The notes: generated by a model from the sequence alone, not told the origin. Positions 7,827 through 16,905 are shown, counted from the first letter of the stretch. The stretch: 64,000 bases of DNA from Dyella sp. C9 (GCF_003332825.1 NZ_QIRF01000016.1:40300-104299), one strand, 5' to 3'. Numbers and translations: made by a program.

Positions 7827-8840
7827 ATGGATTTCGACCGTTACGACCGCATCCGTGCCGTGCAATGGCAAGGTGATCACCTGCGCCTGCTCGACCAGCG
7901 CCTGCTGCCGCAGGAGGAGCGCTGGATCGACTGCCGCAGCGCCGCCGACGTTACCCAGGCCATCAAGGATCTCGCCGTGCGCGGCGCGCCGGCCATCGGC
8001 ATCGCCGCGGCCTGGGGCGTGGTGCTGGCCGCCCGCCAGGGCGAGCCGCTGGACGCGGCCCTGGCCATGCTGCGTGCCGCACGCCCGACCGCGGTCAACC
8101 TGATGTGGGCGCTGGACCGCATGAAGGCGCGCATCGCCGGTGGCGCCGACGCTGCCGCGCTGGAGCGCGAGGCCCAGGCCATCCAGGACGAGGACCTGGC
8201 TGCCAACCGGCACATGGGTGAGCTGGGCGCCGCCCTGATTGCCCCGCATTCGGGCGTGATGACCCACTGCAACACCGGCTCGCTGGCCACGGCGGGCTTT
8301 GGCACGGCGCTGGGCGTGATCCGCGCCGGCGTGGCCAACGGCCGCATCGAGCAGGTCTTTGCCGGCGAAACGCGACCCTGGCAGCAGGGCGCGCGCCTGA
8401 CCATGTGGGAACTCGTGCGCGATGGGATTCCCGCCAAGCTCATCGCCGACTCGGCCGCGTCGCACCTGATGCGTTCGGGCGCAGTGCAGTGGGTGATCGT
8501 CGGCGCCGACCGCATCGCCGCCAATGGCGATACCGCCAACAAGATCGGCACCTACCAGCTGGCCATCGCGGCGCGCCACCACGGCGTGAAGTTCATGGTG
8601 GTCGCTCCCTCGTCCACGGTGGACATGGCCACCGCCTCGGGCGACGACATCGAGATCGAGCTGCGCGATTCGGCCGAGTTGCTCGCCGTGGCGGGTCGCC
8701 GCACGGTGGTCGAGGGTGCCGAGGCATGGAACCCGGTGTTCGACGTGACGCCCGCGGAATTGATCGACGCGATCGTCACCGAGAAGGGCGTGATCGAACG
8801 TCCGACCATCAAGGCCATGCAGGCGCTGTTCGGCTCATGA
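7827..8840 (+). CDS. mtnA: S-methyl-5-thioribose-1-phosphate isomerase
   Basis: MtnA converts 5-methylthioribose-1-phosphate to methylthioribulose-1-phosphate in methionine salvage. The 337-residue protein shows RGAPAIGIAAAWG near residue 50, the CNTGSLATAGFGTALGV segment that contains the catalytic cysteine, and ADRIAANGDTANKIGTYQLA with the catalytic aspartate. The ATG at 7827 gives the usual family length; the frame is open further upstream but only through terminator sequence. Its stop overlaps the next start (ATGA). No other salvage genes are present in the window. Confidence 0.95.
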   Translation: MDFDRYDRIRAVQWQGDHLRLLDQRLLPQEERWIDCRSAADVTQAIKDLAVRGAPAIGIAAAWGVVLAARQGEPLDAALAMLRAARPTAVNLMWALDRMKARIAGGADAAALEREAQAIQDEDLAANRHMGELGAALIAPHSGVMTHCNTGSLATAGFGTALGVIRAGVANGRIEQVFAGETRPWQQGARLTMWELVRDGIPAKLIADSAASHLMRSGAVQWVIVGADRIAANGDTANKIGTYQLAIAARHHGVKFMVVAPSSTVDMATASGDDIEIELRDSAELLAVAGRRTVVEGAEAWNPVFDVTPAELIDAIVTEKGVIERPTIKAMQALFGS

Positions 8841-9247
8841 GTCTGCGCAAGCAAGTGCTGCTGTTCGGCGTCGGTGGTGCCATCGGCCTGGTGGTGGACG
8901 CTGGCGTGGTGCAGGCGCTGGTGAGCTTCGCCCACTGGAATGCCTATCTTGCCCGCGTGGTGTCGTTCCTTTCCGCGGCCACGGCCACGTGGCTGTGGAA
9001 CCGGCGCTACACGTTCGCGCATCGCGAGAGCGGTCGCTCGCTGGTGGCCGAGTGGGCGCACTGGATCGCATTGATGAGCGTGGGCGCGGTGGTCAACTAT
9101 GCCGCGTACGCGGTCATCCTGATGATCTATCCGTGGCTGCATCGCTGGCCGGCGATCGCCGTGGCGGCCAGCTCGGCGGCGGCTTCGCTGGTCAATTTCG
9201 CGACGGCTCGCGGGGTGCTTTTCAAGCGCGCCAAGACGTCTGCGTAA
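8837..9247 (+). CDS. GtrA family membrane protein
   Basis: A 136-residue integral membrane protein with four predicted transmembrane helices (about 8-28, 36-55, 75-96 and 105-125) and the GtrA/DPMS-type motif WNRRYTF at residues 54-60. GtrA proteins help flip or supply polyprenyl-linked sugars for surface polysaccharide modification. It overlaps mtnA by four bases (ATGA), although the functions appear unrelated. There is no adjacent glycosyltransferase to indicate the substrate. Confidence 0.85.
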   Translation: MSLRKQVLLFGVGGAIGLVVDAGVVQALVSFAHWNAYLARVVSFLSAATATWLWNRRYTFAHRESGRSLVAEWAHWIALMSVGAVVNYAAYAVILMIYPWLHRWPAIAVAASSAAASLVNFATARGVLFKRAKTSA

Positions 9248-9273
9248 GTTATTGATTGCAAAAGAAAAAATAC

Positions 9274-9302
9274 TGTTATTCCGGCGCGGGACGTGGTACA
9301 CT
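9274..9302 (+). promoter_or_regulatory. Possible gyrA promoter
   Basis: TGTTAT (9274-9279) and TACACT (9297-9302), 17 bases apart, lie just after gtrA in the only AT-rich patch before gyrA. The -35 match is weak. Confidence 0.35.
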
Positions 9303-9384
9303 CCATAGGTTGCCTCCACGTCGCTGACGCGGGCACCGTCCGGTGCGTGCGTGGGACCGTTTTCATCATCAGGGAAGCCGATTG

Positions 9385-11988
9385 ATGGCAGAACTCGCCA
9401 AAGAAGTCATTCGCGTCAACATCGAAGACGAGATGCGCCAGAGCTACCTCGATTACGCCATGAGCGTGATCGTCGGGCGCGCCCTTCCGGATGTGCGCGA
9501 TGGCCTCAAGCCAGTGCACCGCCGCGTCCTGTTCGCCATGAACGAACTGGGCAATGCCTGGAACAAGCCCTACAAGAAATCGGCCCGCGTGGTCGGTGAC
9601 GTGATCGGTAAGTACCACCCGCACGGCGACGCCTCGGTCTACGACGCGATCGTGCGCATGGCCCAGCCGTTCTCGCTGCGCTACATGCTGGTCGATGGCC
9701 AGGGCAACTTCGGTTCGGTCGACGGCGACAACGCCGCCGCCATGCGTTACACCGAGGTGCGCATGTCGCGCCTCACGCACGAACTGCTCGCCGACATCGA
9801 CAAGGAAACCGTCGACTTCGGTCCCAACTACGACGAAAGCGAGCAGGAGCCGCTGGTCCTGCCGACCCGCGTGCCCAACCTGCTGGTGAACGGCTCCGCC
9901 GGCATCGCGGTGGGCATGGCCACCAACGTGCCGCCGCACAACCTCAACGAGGTGATCGCGGCCACCATCGCGCTGATCGACAACCCCTCGCTGTCGATCG
10001 ACGAGTTGATGCAGTACATCCCCGGTCCGGACTTCCCGACCGCGGGCATCATCAACGGTTCGTCCGGCATCGTCGAGGCGTACCGCACGGGCCGTGGCCG
10101 CATCCTGGTGCGCGCCAAGACCGAGATCGAGACCGAATCCAACGGCCGCGAGACGATCCTCGTCCACGAGCTGCCGTACCAGGTGAACAAGGCTCGCCTG
10201 ATCGAGAAGATCGCCGAGCTGGTCAAGGAAAAGAAGATCGAGGGCATCAGCGAGCTGCGCGACGAGTCGGACAAGGACGGCATGCGCGTGGTGATCGAGA
10301 TCCGTCGCGACGCGATGGCCGACGTGGTGCTCAACAACCTGTTCCAGCAGACGCAGCTGCAGGTCACCTTCGGCATCAACATGGTCGCCCTTCTGGACGG
10401 CCAGCCGCGCCTGCTCAACCTCAAGGACATCCTTGAGGCATTCATCCGCCACCGCCGCGAAGTGGTGACGCGCCGTACCATTTTCGAACTGCGCAAGGCT
10501 CGTGCCCGCGCGCACATCCTCGAAGGCCTCACCGTCGCGCTCGCCAACATCGACGAGATGATCGAGCTGATCCGCACCTCGGCCTCGCCGCAGGAAGCGC
10601 GTGAGCGCATGCTGGCGCGCAAGTGGCAGCCGGGCATGGTATCGACGCTGCTGGCGGCCACGGGCGCCGAAGCCTCGCGTCCGGAAGACATGGACCCGCG
10701 CGACGGCCTCAAGGCCGACGGTTACCAGCTGTCCGAAGTGCAGGCCCAGGAAATCCTGGCCATGCGCCTGCATCGCCTTACCGGCCTGGAGCAGGAGAAG
10801 CTGTCGGAGGAGTACCGCCTGGTGCTCGAAACCATCCGCGGCCTGATCCAGATCCTGGAGGATCCCGAGCGCCTGCTCGCGGTGATCCGCGACGAGCTGA
10901 AGGTGATCAACGAGGAGTACGGCGACGCGCGCCGCACCGAGATCCAGCACTCGCAGGAAGACCTCAACGTCCTCGACCTGATCGCGCCGGAAGACGTGGT
11001 CGTCACGCTGTCGCACACCGGTTACGTCAAGCGCCAGCCGGCCAGCACCTATCGTGCGCAGCGCCGCGGCGGCAAGGGCCGTTCGGCGTCGGCACTGAAG
11101 GACGAGGATTTCGTCGAGCAGCTGTGGGTGGTGAACACCCATGACACGTTGCTCACCTTCACCAGCACGGGGCGCGTGTACTGGCTCAACGTGTACCAGA
11201 TGCCGGAGTCGGGTCCGAACGCGCGCGGCAAGCCGATGGTCAACCTGCTTCCGCTGGCCCAGGGCGAGAAGGTGCAGGCCGTGCTGCCGGTGCGCGAGTA
11301 CTCGGAAGACCGCTTCGTGTTCTTCGCCACCCGCCAGGGCACGGTGAAGAAGACGCCGCTTACCGAATTCGCCTTCCAGCTGCAGAAGGGCAAGATCGCC
11401 ATCAACCTCGACGAGGGCGATGCGCTGGTCAACGTGGCGCTCACCGACGGCAACAGCGATGTGCTGCTGTTCGCGTCCAACGGCAAGACGGTGCGCTTCG
11501 ACGAATCGGAGGTGCGCTCGATGGGCCGCACCGCCACCGGTGTGCGTGGCATGAAGCTCGCCGATGACGCCGAAGTGGTTTCGCTGATCGTGGCCGCGGA
11601 GGGCGACATCCTCACCGCCACCGAGCGTGGCTACGGCAAGCGCACGGTGCTCGACGAGTTCCCGAAGAAGGGCCGTGGCACGCAGGGCGTGATCGGCATC
11701 CAGTGCTCCGAGCGCAATGGCGCGCTGGTGGCGGCGACGCAGGTCACCGAGGCGCACGAGATGATGTTGATCTCCGACCAGGGCACGCTGGTGCGTACCC
11801 GCGTCGCCGAGGTATCGCAGCTGAGTCGCAACACCCAGGGTGTGACCCTGATCCGCCTGCCGGCCGACGAGAAGCTGGTGAGCGTGGTGCGCCTGGATGC
11901 CGAGACCGACAACGGCGAGGGCGACGAAGCCTCGGGTGAAACCGGTGCCGCCGCGCCGGACGCCGATACGCCGCCAGCCACCGAGTAA
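9385..11988 (+). CDS. gyrA: DNA gyrase subunit A
   Basis: GyrA is the breakage-reunion subunit of gyrase, which negatively supercoils DNA with GyrB. The protein is 867 residues. The active-site tyrosine is Tyr122 in the RYTE motif, and the C-terminal beta-pinwheel carries the GyrA box QRRGGKG. In the quinolone-resistance region the sequence HPHGDASVYD gives Ala83 and Asp87 in E. coli numbering, so the usual Ser83 is absent. AGGGAAG lies about eight bases before the ATG. The acidic Thr/Glu/Asp-rich tail is usual. It is followed by a bidirectional terminator. Confidence 0.98.
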   Translation: MAELAKEVIRVNIEDEMRQSYLDYAMSVIVGRALPDVRDGLKPVHRRVLFAMNELGNAWNKPYKKSARVVGDVIGKYHPHGDASVYDAIVRMAQPFSLRYMLVDGQGNFGSVDGDNAAAMRYTEVRMSRLTHELLADIDKETVDFGPNYDESEQEPLVLPTRVPNLLVNGSAGIAVGMATNVPPHNLNEVIAATIALIDNPSLSIDELMQYIPGPDFPTAGIINGSSGIVEAYRTGRGRILVRAKTEIETESNGRETILVHELPYQVNKARLIEKIAELVKEKKIEGISELRDESDKDGMRVVIEIRRDAMADVVLNNLFQQTQLQVTFGINMVALLDGQPRLLNLKDILEAFIRHRREVVTRRTIFELRKARARAHILEGLTVALANIDEMIELIRTSASPQEARERMLARKWQPGMVSTLLAATGAEASRPEDMDPRDGLKADGYQLSEVQAQEILAMRLHRLTGLEQEKLSEEYRLVLETIRGLIQILEDPERLLAVIRDELKVINEEYGDARRTEIQHSQEDLNVLDLIAPEDVVVTLSHTGYVKRQPASTYRAQRRGGKGRSASALKDEDFVEQLWVVNTHDTLLTFTSTGRVYWLNVYQMPESGPNARGKPMVNLLPLAQGEKVQAVLPVREYSEDRFVFFATRQGTVKKTPLTEFAFQLQKGKIAINLDEGDALVNVALTDGNSDVLLFASNGKTVRFDESEVRSMGRTATGVRGMKLADDAEVVSLIVAAEGDILTATERGYGKRTVLDEFPKKGRGTQGVIGIQCSERNGALVAATQVTEAHEMMLISDQGTLVRTRVAEVSQLSRNTQGVTLIRLPADEKLVSVVRLDAETDNGEGDEASGETGAAAPDADTPPATE

Positions 11989-12004
11989 GCCGGCCCGGCA
12001 TCGT

Positions 12005-12040
12005 CAACAAAAACCCCGGCCTGGCCGGGGTTTTTTGTTG
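12005..12040. terminator. Bidirectional terminator between gyrA and DUF427 gene
   Basis: A nearly perfect stem of about 17 pairs, A-rich on the left arm and T-rich on the right, serves gyrA on the plus strand and the convergent gene on the minus strand. Confidence 0.9.
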
Positions 12041-12078
12041 GCTTCGCCGATCGAGACGTCGTAGCGATGTGGCCAGGT

Positions 12079-12459
12079 TCAGTCCGTCATGATGGAAAAC
12101 GAATCGACCCGCGTCGTGTAGAACGCGAGATGATCCTTGATGGGGGCCACCGCCTCGTAAGGCGCCTCGTAGGTCCAGACCGCATTGATGCCGCGATCTC
12201 CCGCAAGCGGAATGCTGAAGTAGGCGCAGTCGCCCTTGTAGGGGCAGTAGGTGTGGTGGTTGCTGCGCTCGAGCAGCGACATGTCCACGTCACTGCGAGG
12301 GATGTAGTAGACCGGGGGATAGCTGGCCTCGCGCAGTTCCAGCGAAGCGTGGCTGTCAGCCACCACCTTGCCGGCAACCTTCACCACGATGTGCAGGGGG
12401 CTGGGCTCAAGCGCAATCGGGTGGTCAGGGCCCGGCATGCGCCGTACGGGATCGCTCAT
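12079..12459 (-). CDS. DUF427 domain protein
   Basis: A 126-residue protein matching the DUF427 family in length and in its conserved core HTYCPYKGDCAYFS (residues 69-82). No membrane segment or signal peptide is seen. The family occurs widely in bacteria as a small soluble beta-rich protein of unknown biochemistry, so no function is assigned. It is a single-gene unit convergent with gyrA. Confidence 0.85.
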   Translation of the reverse strand: MSDPVRRMPGPDHPIALEPSPLHIVVKVAGKVVADSHASLELREASYPPVYYIPRSDVDMSLLERSNHHTYCPYKGDCAYFSIPLAGDRGINAVWTYEAPYEAVAPIKDHLAFYTTRVDSFSIMTD

Positions 12460-12537
12460 GGCAGCGCCACCTCTGGATGGACACCGGGCGAGCTTATCGT
12501 GGGCAGGGTGAAGCGCATGCCGACATCGGCGCGTGCT

Positions 12538-12996
12538 TCACCAGCCAAAGCTGGAATGGACGATCTTGCGTAACCCCAGATCCAGGCCCTGCCGCACGTA
12601 AGGAATGAGGCTGGCCGGCAGCCGGTCCAGGGCATGCCAGCTCAACTGGTCATGCTTGTGGGGTTCGCCGAGTACGGGCGAACCGCGCCATCGCTCCGCG
12701 AGGAAGAAAGCGCCCAGCCACTCGTCGCCACCCTTCCCGCTGCGGCAGTGAAGCAGATGGATCAGTTGCAGGTCGTCGGTGGTCGCCAGCAGGCCGGTTT
12801 CCTCGCGCAGCTCACGTACGGCGGCGTCGAGCATGGTTTCGCTCGCTTCCAGTCCACCTGCCGGCAGGCTCAGATGGCCATCCATCCAGCCAGTAGCCGC
12901 GCGTCGCAGCAGGAGGATGTCGTCGCCCTTGCGGACGACGACGAACACGCTGGCGCTCAGCCGATGGCGCTCACGCCGCGGCGATGAAGTGGTCAG
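12538..12996 (-). CDS. Nudix hydrolase
   Basis: A Nudix-fold hydrolase of about 152 residues. The Nudix box is complete, beginning GGLEASE, with REL-REE-TG at the metal site; the substrate (an X-linked nucleoside diphosphate) cannot be told. The start is uncertain: there is no in-frame ATG, GTG or TTG at the expected place. A CTG at 12994-12996 overlaps the stop of the upstream peroxiredoxin gene as CTGA, mimicking the usual ATGA junction, and gives a normal family length. The next in-frame GTG (12946-12948) would cut into the first strand of the fold. Probably co-transcribed with the peroxiredoxin gene. Confidence 0.8.
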   Translation of the reverse strand: MTTSSPRRERHRLSASVFVVVRKGDDILLLRRAATGWMDGHLSLPAGGLEASETMLDAAVRELREETGLLATTDDLQLIHLLHCRSGKGGDEWLGAFFLAERWRGSPVLGEPHKHDQLSWHALDRLPASLIPYVRQGLDLGLRKIVHSSFGW

Positions 12997-13472
12997 CCCA
13001 GTGCTTCCAGCATGGCCTCGGCGGTCGACACGCGGAATTCGCCCGGCGCCTCGACGTGCAGTTGCTTCACCACGCCGTCCTCGGCGTACAGCGCGAAACG
13101 GCGGGAGCGCAGGCCCATGCCGTAGGCGCTGCCGTCGAGCTCCAGGCCCAGTGCACGGGTGAAGCTGCCATTGCCGTCGGCCAGCATCAGCAGGCTGTGC
13201 GGCACGTTTTGCGAGGCGGCCCAGGCCTGCATCACGAAGGCGTCGTTGACTGCCAGGCACATCACCTGGATGCCGCGCTGCTGGAACTCGGCGTAGTGCT
13301 GGACGTAGCCGGGCAGGTGGCGGTTGGAGCAGGTCGGGGTGAAGGCGCCGGGCACGGCGAACAGCACCACCTTGCGGCCGGCGAAGAGCTGGCCGGTGTG
13401 CGCTTCTTGGATGCCGTCGCCGATCGCCCGGATCTCGACGTCGGGCAGGGTCTGGCCGACCTGGATGCTCAT
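12993..13472 (-). CDS. Peroxiredoxin, Prx5 subfamily
   Basis: A 159-residue thiol peroxidase that reduces hydroperoxides in the cytoplasm. The peroxidatic cysteine is in PGAFTPTCSNRHLPGY (residues 41-56, Cys at 48), the hallmark of the AhpE/Prx5-type family. No glutaredoxin domain is fused. The ATG at 13472 gives the usual MSIQVGQTLPDVEI start. It is the first gene of a probable two-gene unit with the Nudix hydrolase, a plausible oxidative-damage pairing, although that link is an inference. Confidence 0.92.
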   Translation of the reverse strand: MSIQVGQTLPDVEIRAIGDGIQEAHTGQLFAGRKVVLFAVPGAFTPTCSNRHLPGYVQHYAEFQQRGIQVMCLAVNDAFVMQAWAASQNVPHSLLMLADGNGSFTRALGLELDGSAYGMGLRSRRFALYAEDGVVKQLHVEAPGEFRVSTAEAMLEALG

Positions 13473-13705
13473 GGTGGGTGCCTGTCTTTGGAGGGAAGAG
13501 GAGCCGGATGCTAGCGCCTGTTCGCCGGCTTGTCGCCTTGAATCACGCTCTTTTCGCACCCATCTCAACCACCATAGAGAGGGTGGCGGTCAGCGCCATG
13601 CATCACCCAAACGTGTCGGGCGGGTTCGGCCTTGCCGGCGGGTAGGCGGGGAGGCCAAGATGCCCCGCATGCCAGGCTGGGCGGGCCGATCGCCGGGGAG
13701 TGGCA

Positions 13706-14614
13706 GTGGAATTCAAAGACTATTACGAGATCCTGGGCGTAAAGCCCGAGGCCACCGAGGCCGAGATCAAGGCCGCTTATCGCAAGCTGGCCAAGAAATA
13801 CCACCCGGACAAGAACAAGGACGCCGGGGCCGAAGATAAATTCAAGGCGATCAACGAGGCCAATGAAGTGCTTCGCGACGCCGAGAAGCGCCGCGCCTAC
13901 GATGAACTTCGCGCCGGCGGCTATCGTGGCGGAGAACAGTTCCGCCCACCGCCGGGCTGGAACCAGAGCCATGGCTTCGACTTTGGCGGCGCTGGTGCCG
14001 GTGACGGTGATTTCAGCGACTTTTTCGAGAGCCTGTTTGGCGGCCGTGGCGGACCAGGTCATCGCGGTGCACCGCGTGCGCGCCGCGGCGGCGACGTGCA
14101 TGCGCATGTGCAGATCGACCTGCAGACCGCCTTCGACGGCGGCCGTACCCGCCTGGCGTTGCAGGGCAGCGGTGGCGAGGAACGGGTGCTGGAGGTGAAG
14201 ATCCCTGCCGGCATCCAGCCCGGACAGGTGATCCGGCTGGCCGGGCAAGGGCATCCGGGCATGGGCGGTGCCCCCAACGGCGACCTGCTGCTGGAGGTGG
14301 GTATCCGTGACGATGCGCGTTTCCGCCTGGACGGGCGCAACGTGCTGCACGTGCTGCCGATTGCCCCGTGGGAGGCTGCACTGGGGGCAACCGTGCCGGT
14401 GCCGACGCTGGCGGGTACGGTGGAACTGCGCATCCCGGCCGGCTCGCAGTCGGGTCGCAAGCTGCGACTGAAGGGGCGTGGCCTGCCGGGCGCGCATCCG
14501 GGCGACCAACTGGTGGAGCTGTCGATCCGTGCGCCGATCGCCGATACCGATGCCCAGCGCCAGGCCTACGAGGCGTTGCGCGAGCAGTTCGCCGGGTACG
14601 ACCCGCGGCACTGA
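13706..14614 (+). CDS. cbpA: CbpA-like J-domain protein
   Basis: A class B J protein that stimulates Hsp70 (DnaK). The J domain (residues 1-70) has the HPD motif in KKYHPDKNKD. A Gly/Phe-rich linker follows, then two beta-barrel peptide-binding domains; the Cys-rich zinc finger of DnaJ is absent. The start chosen is GTG at 13706 (MEFKDYYEILGV), which matches CbpA N-termini and has GGGGAG at 13695-13700; the GTG two codons earlier would overlap that signal. Length is 302 residues. No CbpM gene is adjacent, which E. coli cbpA has. Confidence 0.88.
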   Translation: MEFKDYYEILGVKPEATEAEIKAAYRKLAKKYHPDKNKDAGAEDKFKAINEANEVLRDAEKRRAYDELRAGGYRGGEQFRPPPGWNQSHGFDFGGAGAGDGDFSDFFESLFGGRGGPGHRGAPRARRGGDVHAHVQIDLQTAFDGGRTRLALQGSGGEERVLEVKIPAGIQPGQVIRLAGQGHPGMGGAPNGDLLLEVGIRDDARFRLDGRNVLHVLPIAPWEAALGATVPVPTLAGTVELRIPAGSQSGRKLRLKGRGLPGAHPGDQLVELSIRAPIADTDAQRQAYEALREQFAGYDPRH

Positions 14615-14637
14615 TGGACGTCCATACGGCGAAATGA

Positions 14638-14663
14638 AAAACGGCGCCCCTGGGCGCCGTTTT
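14638..14663. terminator. Bidirectional terminator between cbpA and response regulator
   Basis: A twelve-pair palindrome with A-run on the left and T-run on the right, placed between convergent genes. Confidence 0.85.
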
Positions 14664-14687
14664 CCTGTGCGGGAGGGCTGGGCCAGC

Positions 14688-15053
14688 TCAGGCCGGCAGC
14701 AGCTCCTTGAGCGTGGTGACCAGTTCCTCTTCCCGGATCGGCTTGGTGACATAGGCCTTGGCGCCCTGGCGCAAGCCCCACACCTTGTCGGTCTCCTGGT
14801 CCTTGGTGGTGACCAGTACCACGGGAATGTGCGACGTATCCGGATCCTTGCTGATCGTACGGGTCGCCTGGAAACCGTTGAGGTTGGGCATGACCACGTC
14901 CATCAGGATCAGGTCGGGGCGTTCACGCCTGGCTGCCTCCACGCCCGCCGCGCCATCCTCGGCGGTCAGCGCCTCGTGCCCGAGCTTTTCGACGATGCGC
15001 TTGATGCCCAACAGCTGCGACGGCGAATCGTCGACGATCAGGATGCGTGCCAT
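14688..15053 (-). CDS. Single-domain response regulator, PilH/CheY type
   Basis: A 121-residue receiver domain with no output domain. The acidic pocket is Asp8-Asp9, the phospho-acceptor is Asp52 (LILMDVVMPNLNG), and the conserved Thr and Lys are present (VLVTTKD, YVTKPI). The MARILIVDDSPSQ start and general form resemble PilH of twitching motility, but no pil or che genes are near, so the partner kinase is unknown. Confidence 0.85.
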   Translation of the reverse strand: MARILIVDDSPSQLLGIKRIVEKLGHEALTAEDGAAGVEAARRERPDLILMDVVMPNLNGFQATRTISKDPDTSHIPVVLVTTKDQETDKVWGLRQGAKAYVTKPIREEELVTTLKELLPA

Positions 15054-15121
15054 AAGGTGGAATTCCCCTTGTTGTTTCGTTGGATTCTAAGACGCTGTCG
15101 CCATGCTTCCAAGCGCGACGC

Positions 15122-16129
15122 TCACGCGGCTTCGCCTATGCGTACGACCGTGCGCCCAAAGGATTCGCCTGCCAGCATGCGGGCGAATACGTCGGGCAGC
15201 TGGTCAAGGGAAACCTCGCGGGTGGCAATGCGCTCAAGATGCTGCGGTTTCCAGTCGCCGGCAAGGTGCTCCCACACCAGGTCCCGGATGTCGCGGGCGG
15301 TACCGGCCGAGGCGATGCCCAGCAGGCTCACGCCGCGCAGGATGAAAGGCATCACCGTGCTTTCCAGGCCGATGCCCCCGGCGTTGCCGCAAAGCGCGAC
15401 GTTGCCATAGGGCGCGATCAGCGGCAGCAGGCCCGCCAGCATGGCCCCGCCGACGTTGTCCAGGGCGCCGCCGAAGCGTGCCGAATCCAAGGGCTTGCCG
15501 TTGAAGGCGAGCTGGTGGCGGTCGATGCACTCGGCCGCACCCAGGTCGCGCAGGAAATCGAAATGGGCGGCCTTGCCGCTGATGGCGTGTACCGCATAGC
15601 CGGCGCGCGAGAAGATGTCGACGGCGAGCATGCCCACGCCACCGGTGGCGCCGGTCACGGCGATCGGGCCCAGTGCCGGCGTCTGGCGGTTGTCCTGCAT
15701 GCGCAGCAGGGCCAGGGCAGCGGTGAAGCCCGCGGTGCCGATGATCATGCTCTCGCGCAGGCTCAGGCCCTTGGGCAGGTGGATGGCCCAGACCGAATCC
15801 AGCCGGGCATATTCGGCATAGCCACCGTCGCGTGTCTCAGACAGGCCGGTGCCGGTACACAGCACCGCATCGCCCTCCCTGAAGGCCGGATCGGTGGACG
15901 CCACCACGTGGCCGGCGAGGTCGATGCCGCCGTTGAGCGGGTACTGGCGAAGGATCTTGCCCTTGCCGGTGCCGGCGAGGGCGTCCTTGTAGTTGATCGA
16001 GGAGTAGTCGACCTTCACCAGCACCTGGCCGGCGCTCAAGGTGTCGGCATCGATCGTCTCGATGCCGCCGCGATAGCCGGCGGCGTCATTGTGGATGCGA
16101 AAGGCGCGAAAGGCTGAGGGGGAGCTCAT
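15122..16129 (-). CDS. acuI: AcuI/YhdH family quinone oxidoreductase
   Basis: A medium-chain dehydrogenase/reductase of 335 residues in the YhdH/YhfP/AcuI group. AcuI is an NADPH-dependent acryloyl-CoA reductase that detoxifies acryloyl-CoA. The nucleotide-binding Rossmann segment is VTGATGGVGMLAVD (about residues 157-170), preceded by the family motif GTAGFTAALALLRM. The zinc-binding cysteines of alcohol dehydrogenases are not present. The substrate is inferred from the subfamily only. It is downstream of, and on the same strand as, the LOG gene with a 35-base gap, so they may share a transcript. Confidence 0.85.
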   Translation of the reverse strand: MSSPSAFRAFRIHNDAAGYRGGIETIDADTLSAGQVLVKVDYSSINYKDALAGTGKGKILRQYPLNGGIDLAGHVVASTDPAFREGDAVLCTGTGLSETRDGGYAEYARLDSVWAIHLPKGLSLRESMIIGTAGFTAALALLRMQDNRQTPALGPIAVTGATGGVGMLAVDIFSRAGYAVHAISGKAAHFDFLRDLGAAECIDRHQLAFNGKPLDSARFGGALDNVGGAMLAGLLPLIAPYGNVALCGNAGGIGLESTVMPFILRGVSLLGIASAGTARDIRDLVWEHLAGDWKPQHLERIATREVSLDQLPDVFARMLAGESFGRTVVRIGEAA

Positions 16130-16164
16130 GGGGGAATCCTTTGCGGCGTGCGCCGAGGCAGGGA

Positions 16165-16761
16165 TCAGGCGTCGACGATGCGCTTGTCGACCAGCCGCGC
16201 GGCGCGGTCGCCTTCGTAGGTGGGCATCCAGTCGAATAGCGCCTGCATGTCTTCACCGAACCATACACTCTCGCGTTGCCCGGGCGTGATGAAACCTTCC
16301 TCGGCCATATGGTCCATCATGCCGCGCAGCGGATCATAGTATTGGCGCACATTGAGGAAGGCACAGGGAAAACGGTGCAGGCCCAGCTGGGCCCAGGTGA
16401 GCATCTCGAACATCTCGTCCATGGTGCCAAAGCCGCCGGGGAGGGCGACGAAGGCGTCGGACAGCTCGAACATGCGGGTCTTGCGCTGGTGCATGGTCTC
16501 CACCACGACCAGTTCGGTCAGGCCCTTGTGTGCCACCTCGCGCTCGACCAGCTGGCGCGGGATGACGCCGATCACCTCGCCCCCGCCGGCCAGCACTGCG
16601 TCGGCCACCGTACCCATCAGGCCGACCTTGCCGCCGCCGTAGACCAGCGCGATGCCTCGCCGTGCCATCTCGGCGCCGAAGGCGCGGGCCTGCTCGAGGT
16701 ATTGGGGATGCTTGCCGCTGCTGGAGCCGCAATAGACGCAAAGGGCGGTGGGTTGGGGCAT
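16165..16761 (-). CDS. LOG family protein (TIGR00730 type)
   Basis: A 198-residue Rossmann-like protein with the LOG signature PGGFGTMDE at about residues 110-118 and YGGGKVGLMG at 41-50. Plant and some bacterial LOG proteins release free cytokinins from riboside 5'-monophosphates; most bacterial members act as nucleotide 5'-monophosphate nucleosidases. The in vivo substrate here is not known. Start and length fit the family. Confidence 0.9.
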   Translation of the reverse strand: MPQPTALCVYCGSSSGKHPQYLEQARAFGAEMARRGIALVYGGGKVGLMGTVADAVLAGGGEVIGVIPRQLVEREVAHKGLTELVVVETMHQRKTRMFELSDAFVALPGGFGTMDEMFEMLTWAQLGLHRFPCAFLNVRQYYDPLRGMMDHMAEEGFITPGQRESVWFGEDMQALFDWMPTYEGDRAARLVDKRIVDA

Positions 16762-16792
16762 GGTATGTCGCGATGTGCGCAGGAAATAAGCT

Positions 16793-16875
16793 CGTCATTC
16801 CAGCGCAAGCCGGAATCCAGCGACTATGACGCCTGAGGCCGAAGGCGCTGGATTCCGGCTTCCGCCGGAATGACG
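16793..16875. repeat. 83-bp inverted-repeat element upstream of the LOG gene
   Basis: Arms 16793-16820 and 16848-16875 (28 bases each) are inverted copies with a few mismatches around a 27-base centre, and begin with CGTCATTCC. Paired elements with this kind of arm are common between genes in Xanthomonadales and look like small non-autonomous repeats. It lies upstream of the LOG gene and downstream of lpdA. Confidence 0.75.
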
Positions 16876-16905
16876 GTGAGGGGCTTCTATATGCCACAAA
16901 AGCAA

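Noticed and set aside
9127..11757. An 876-codon open frame antisense to gyrA
   Set aside because: Mirrors gyrA codons; composition is typical of an antisense frame in high-GC DNA.
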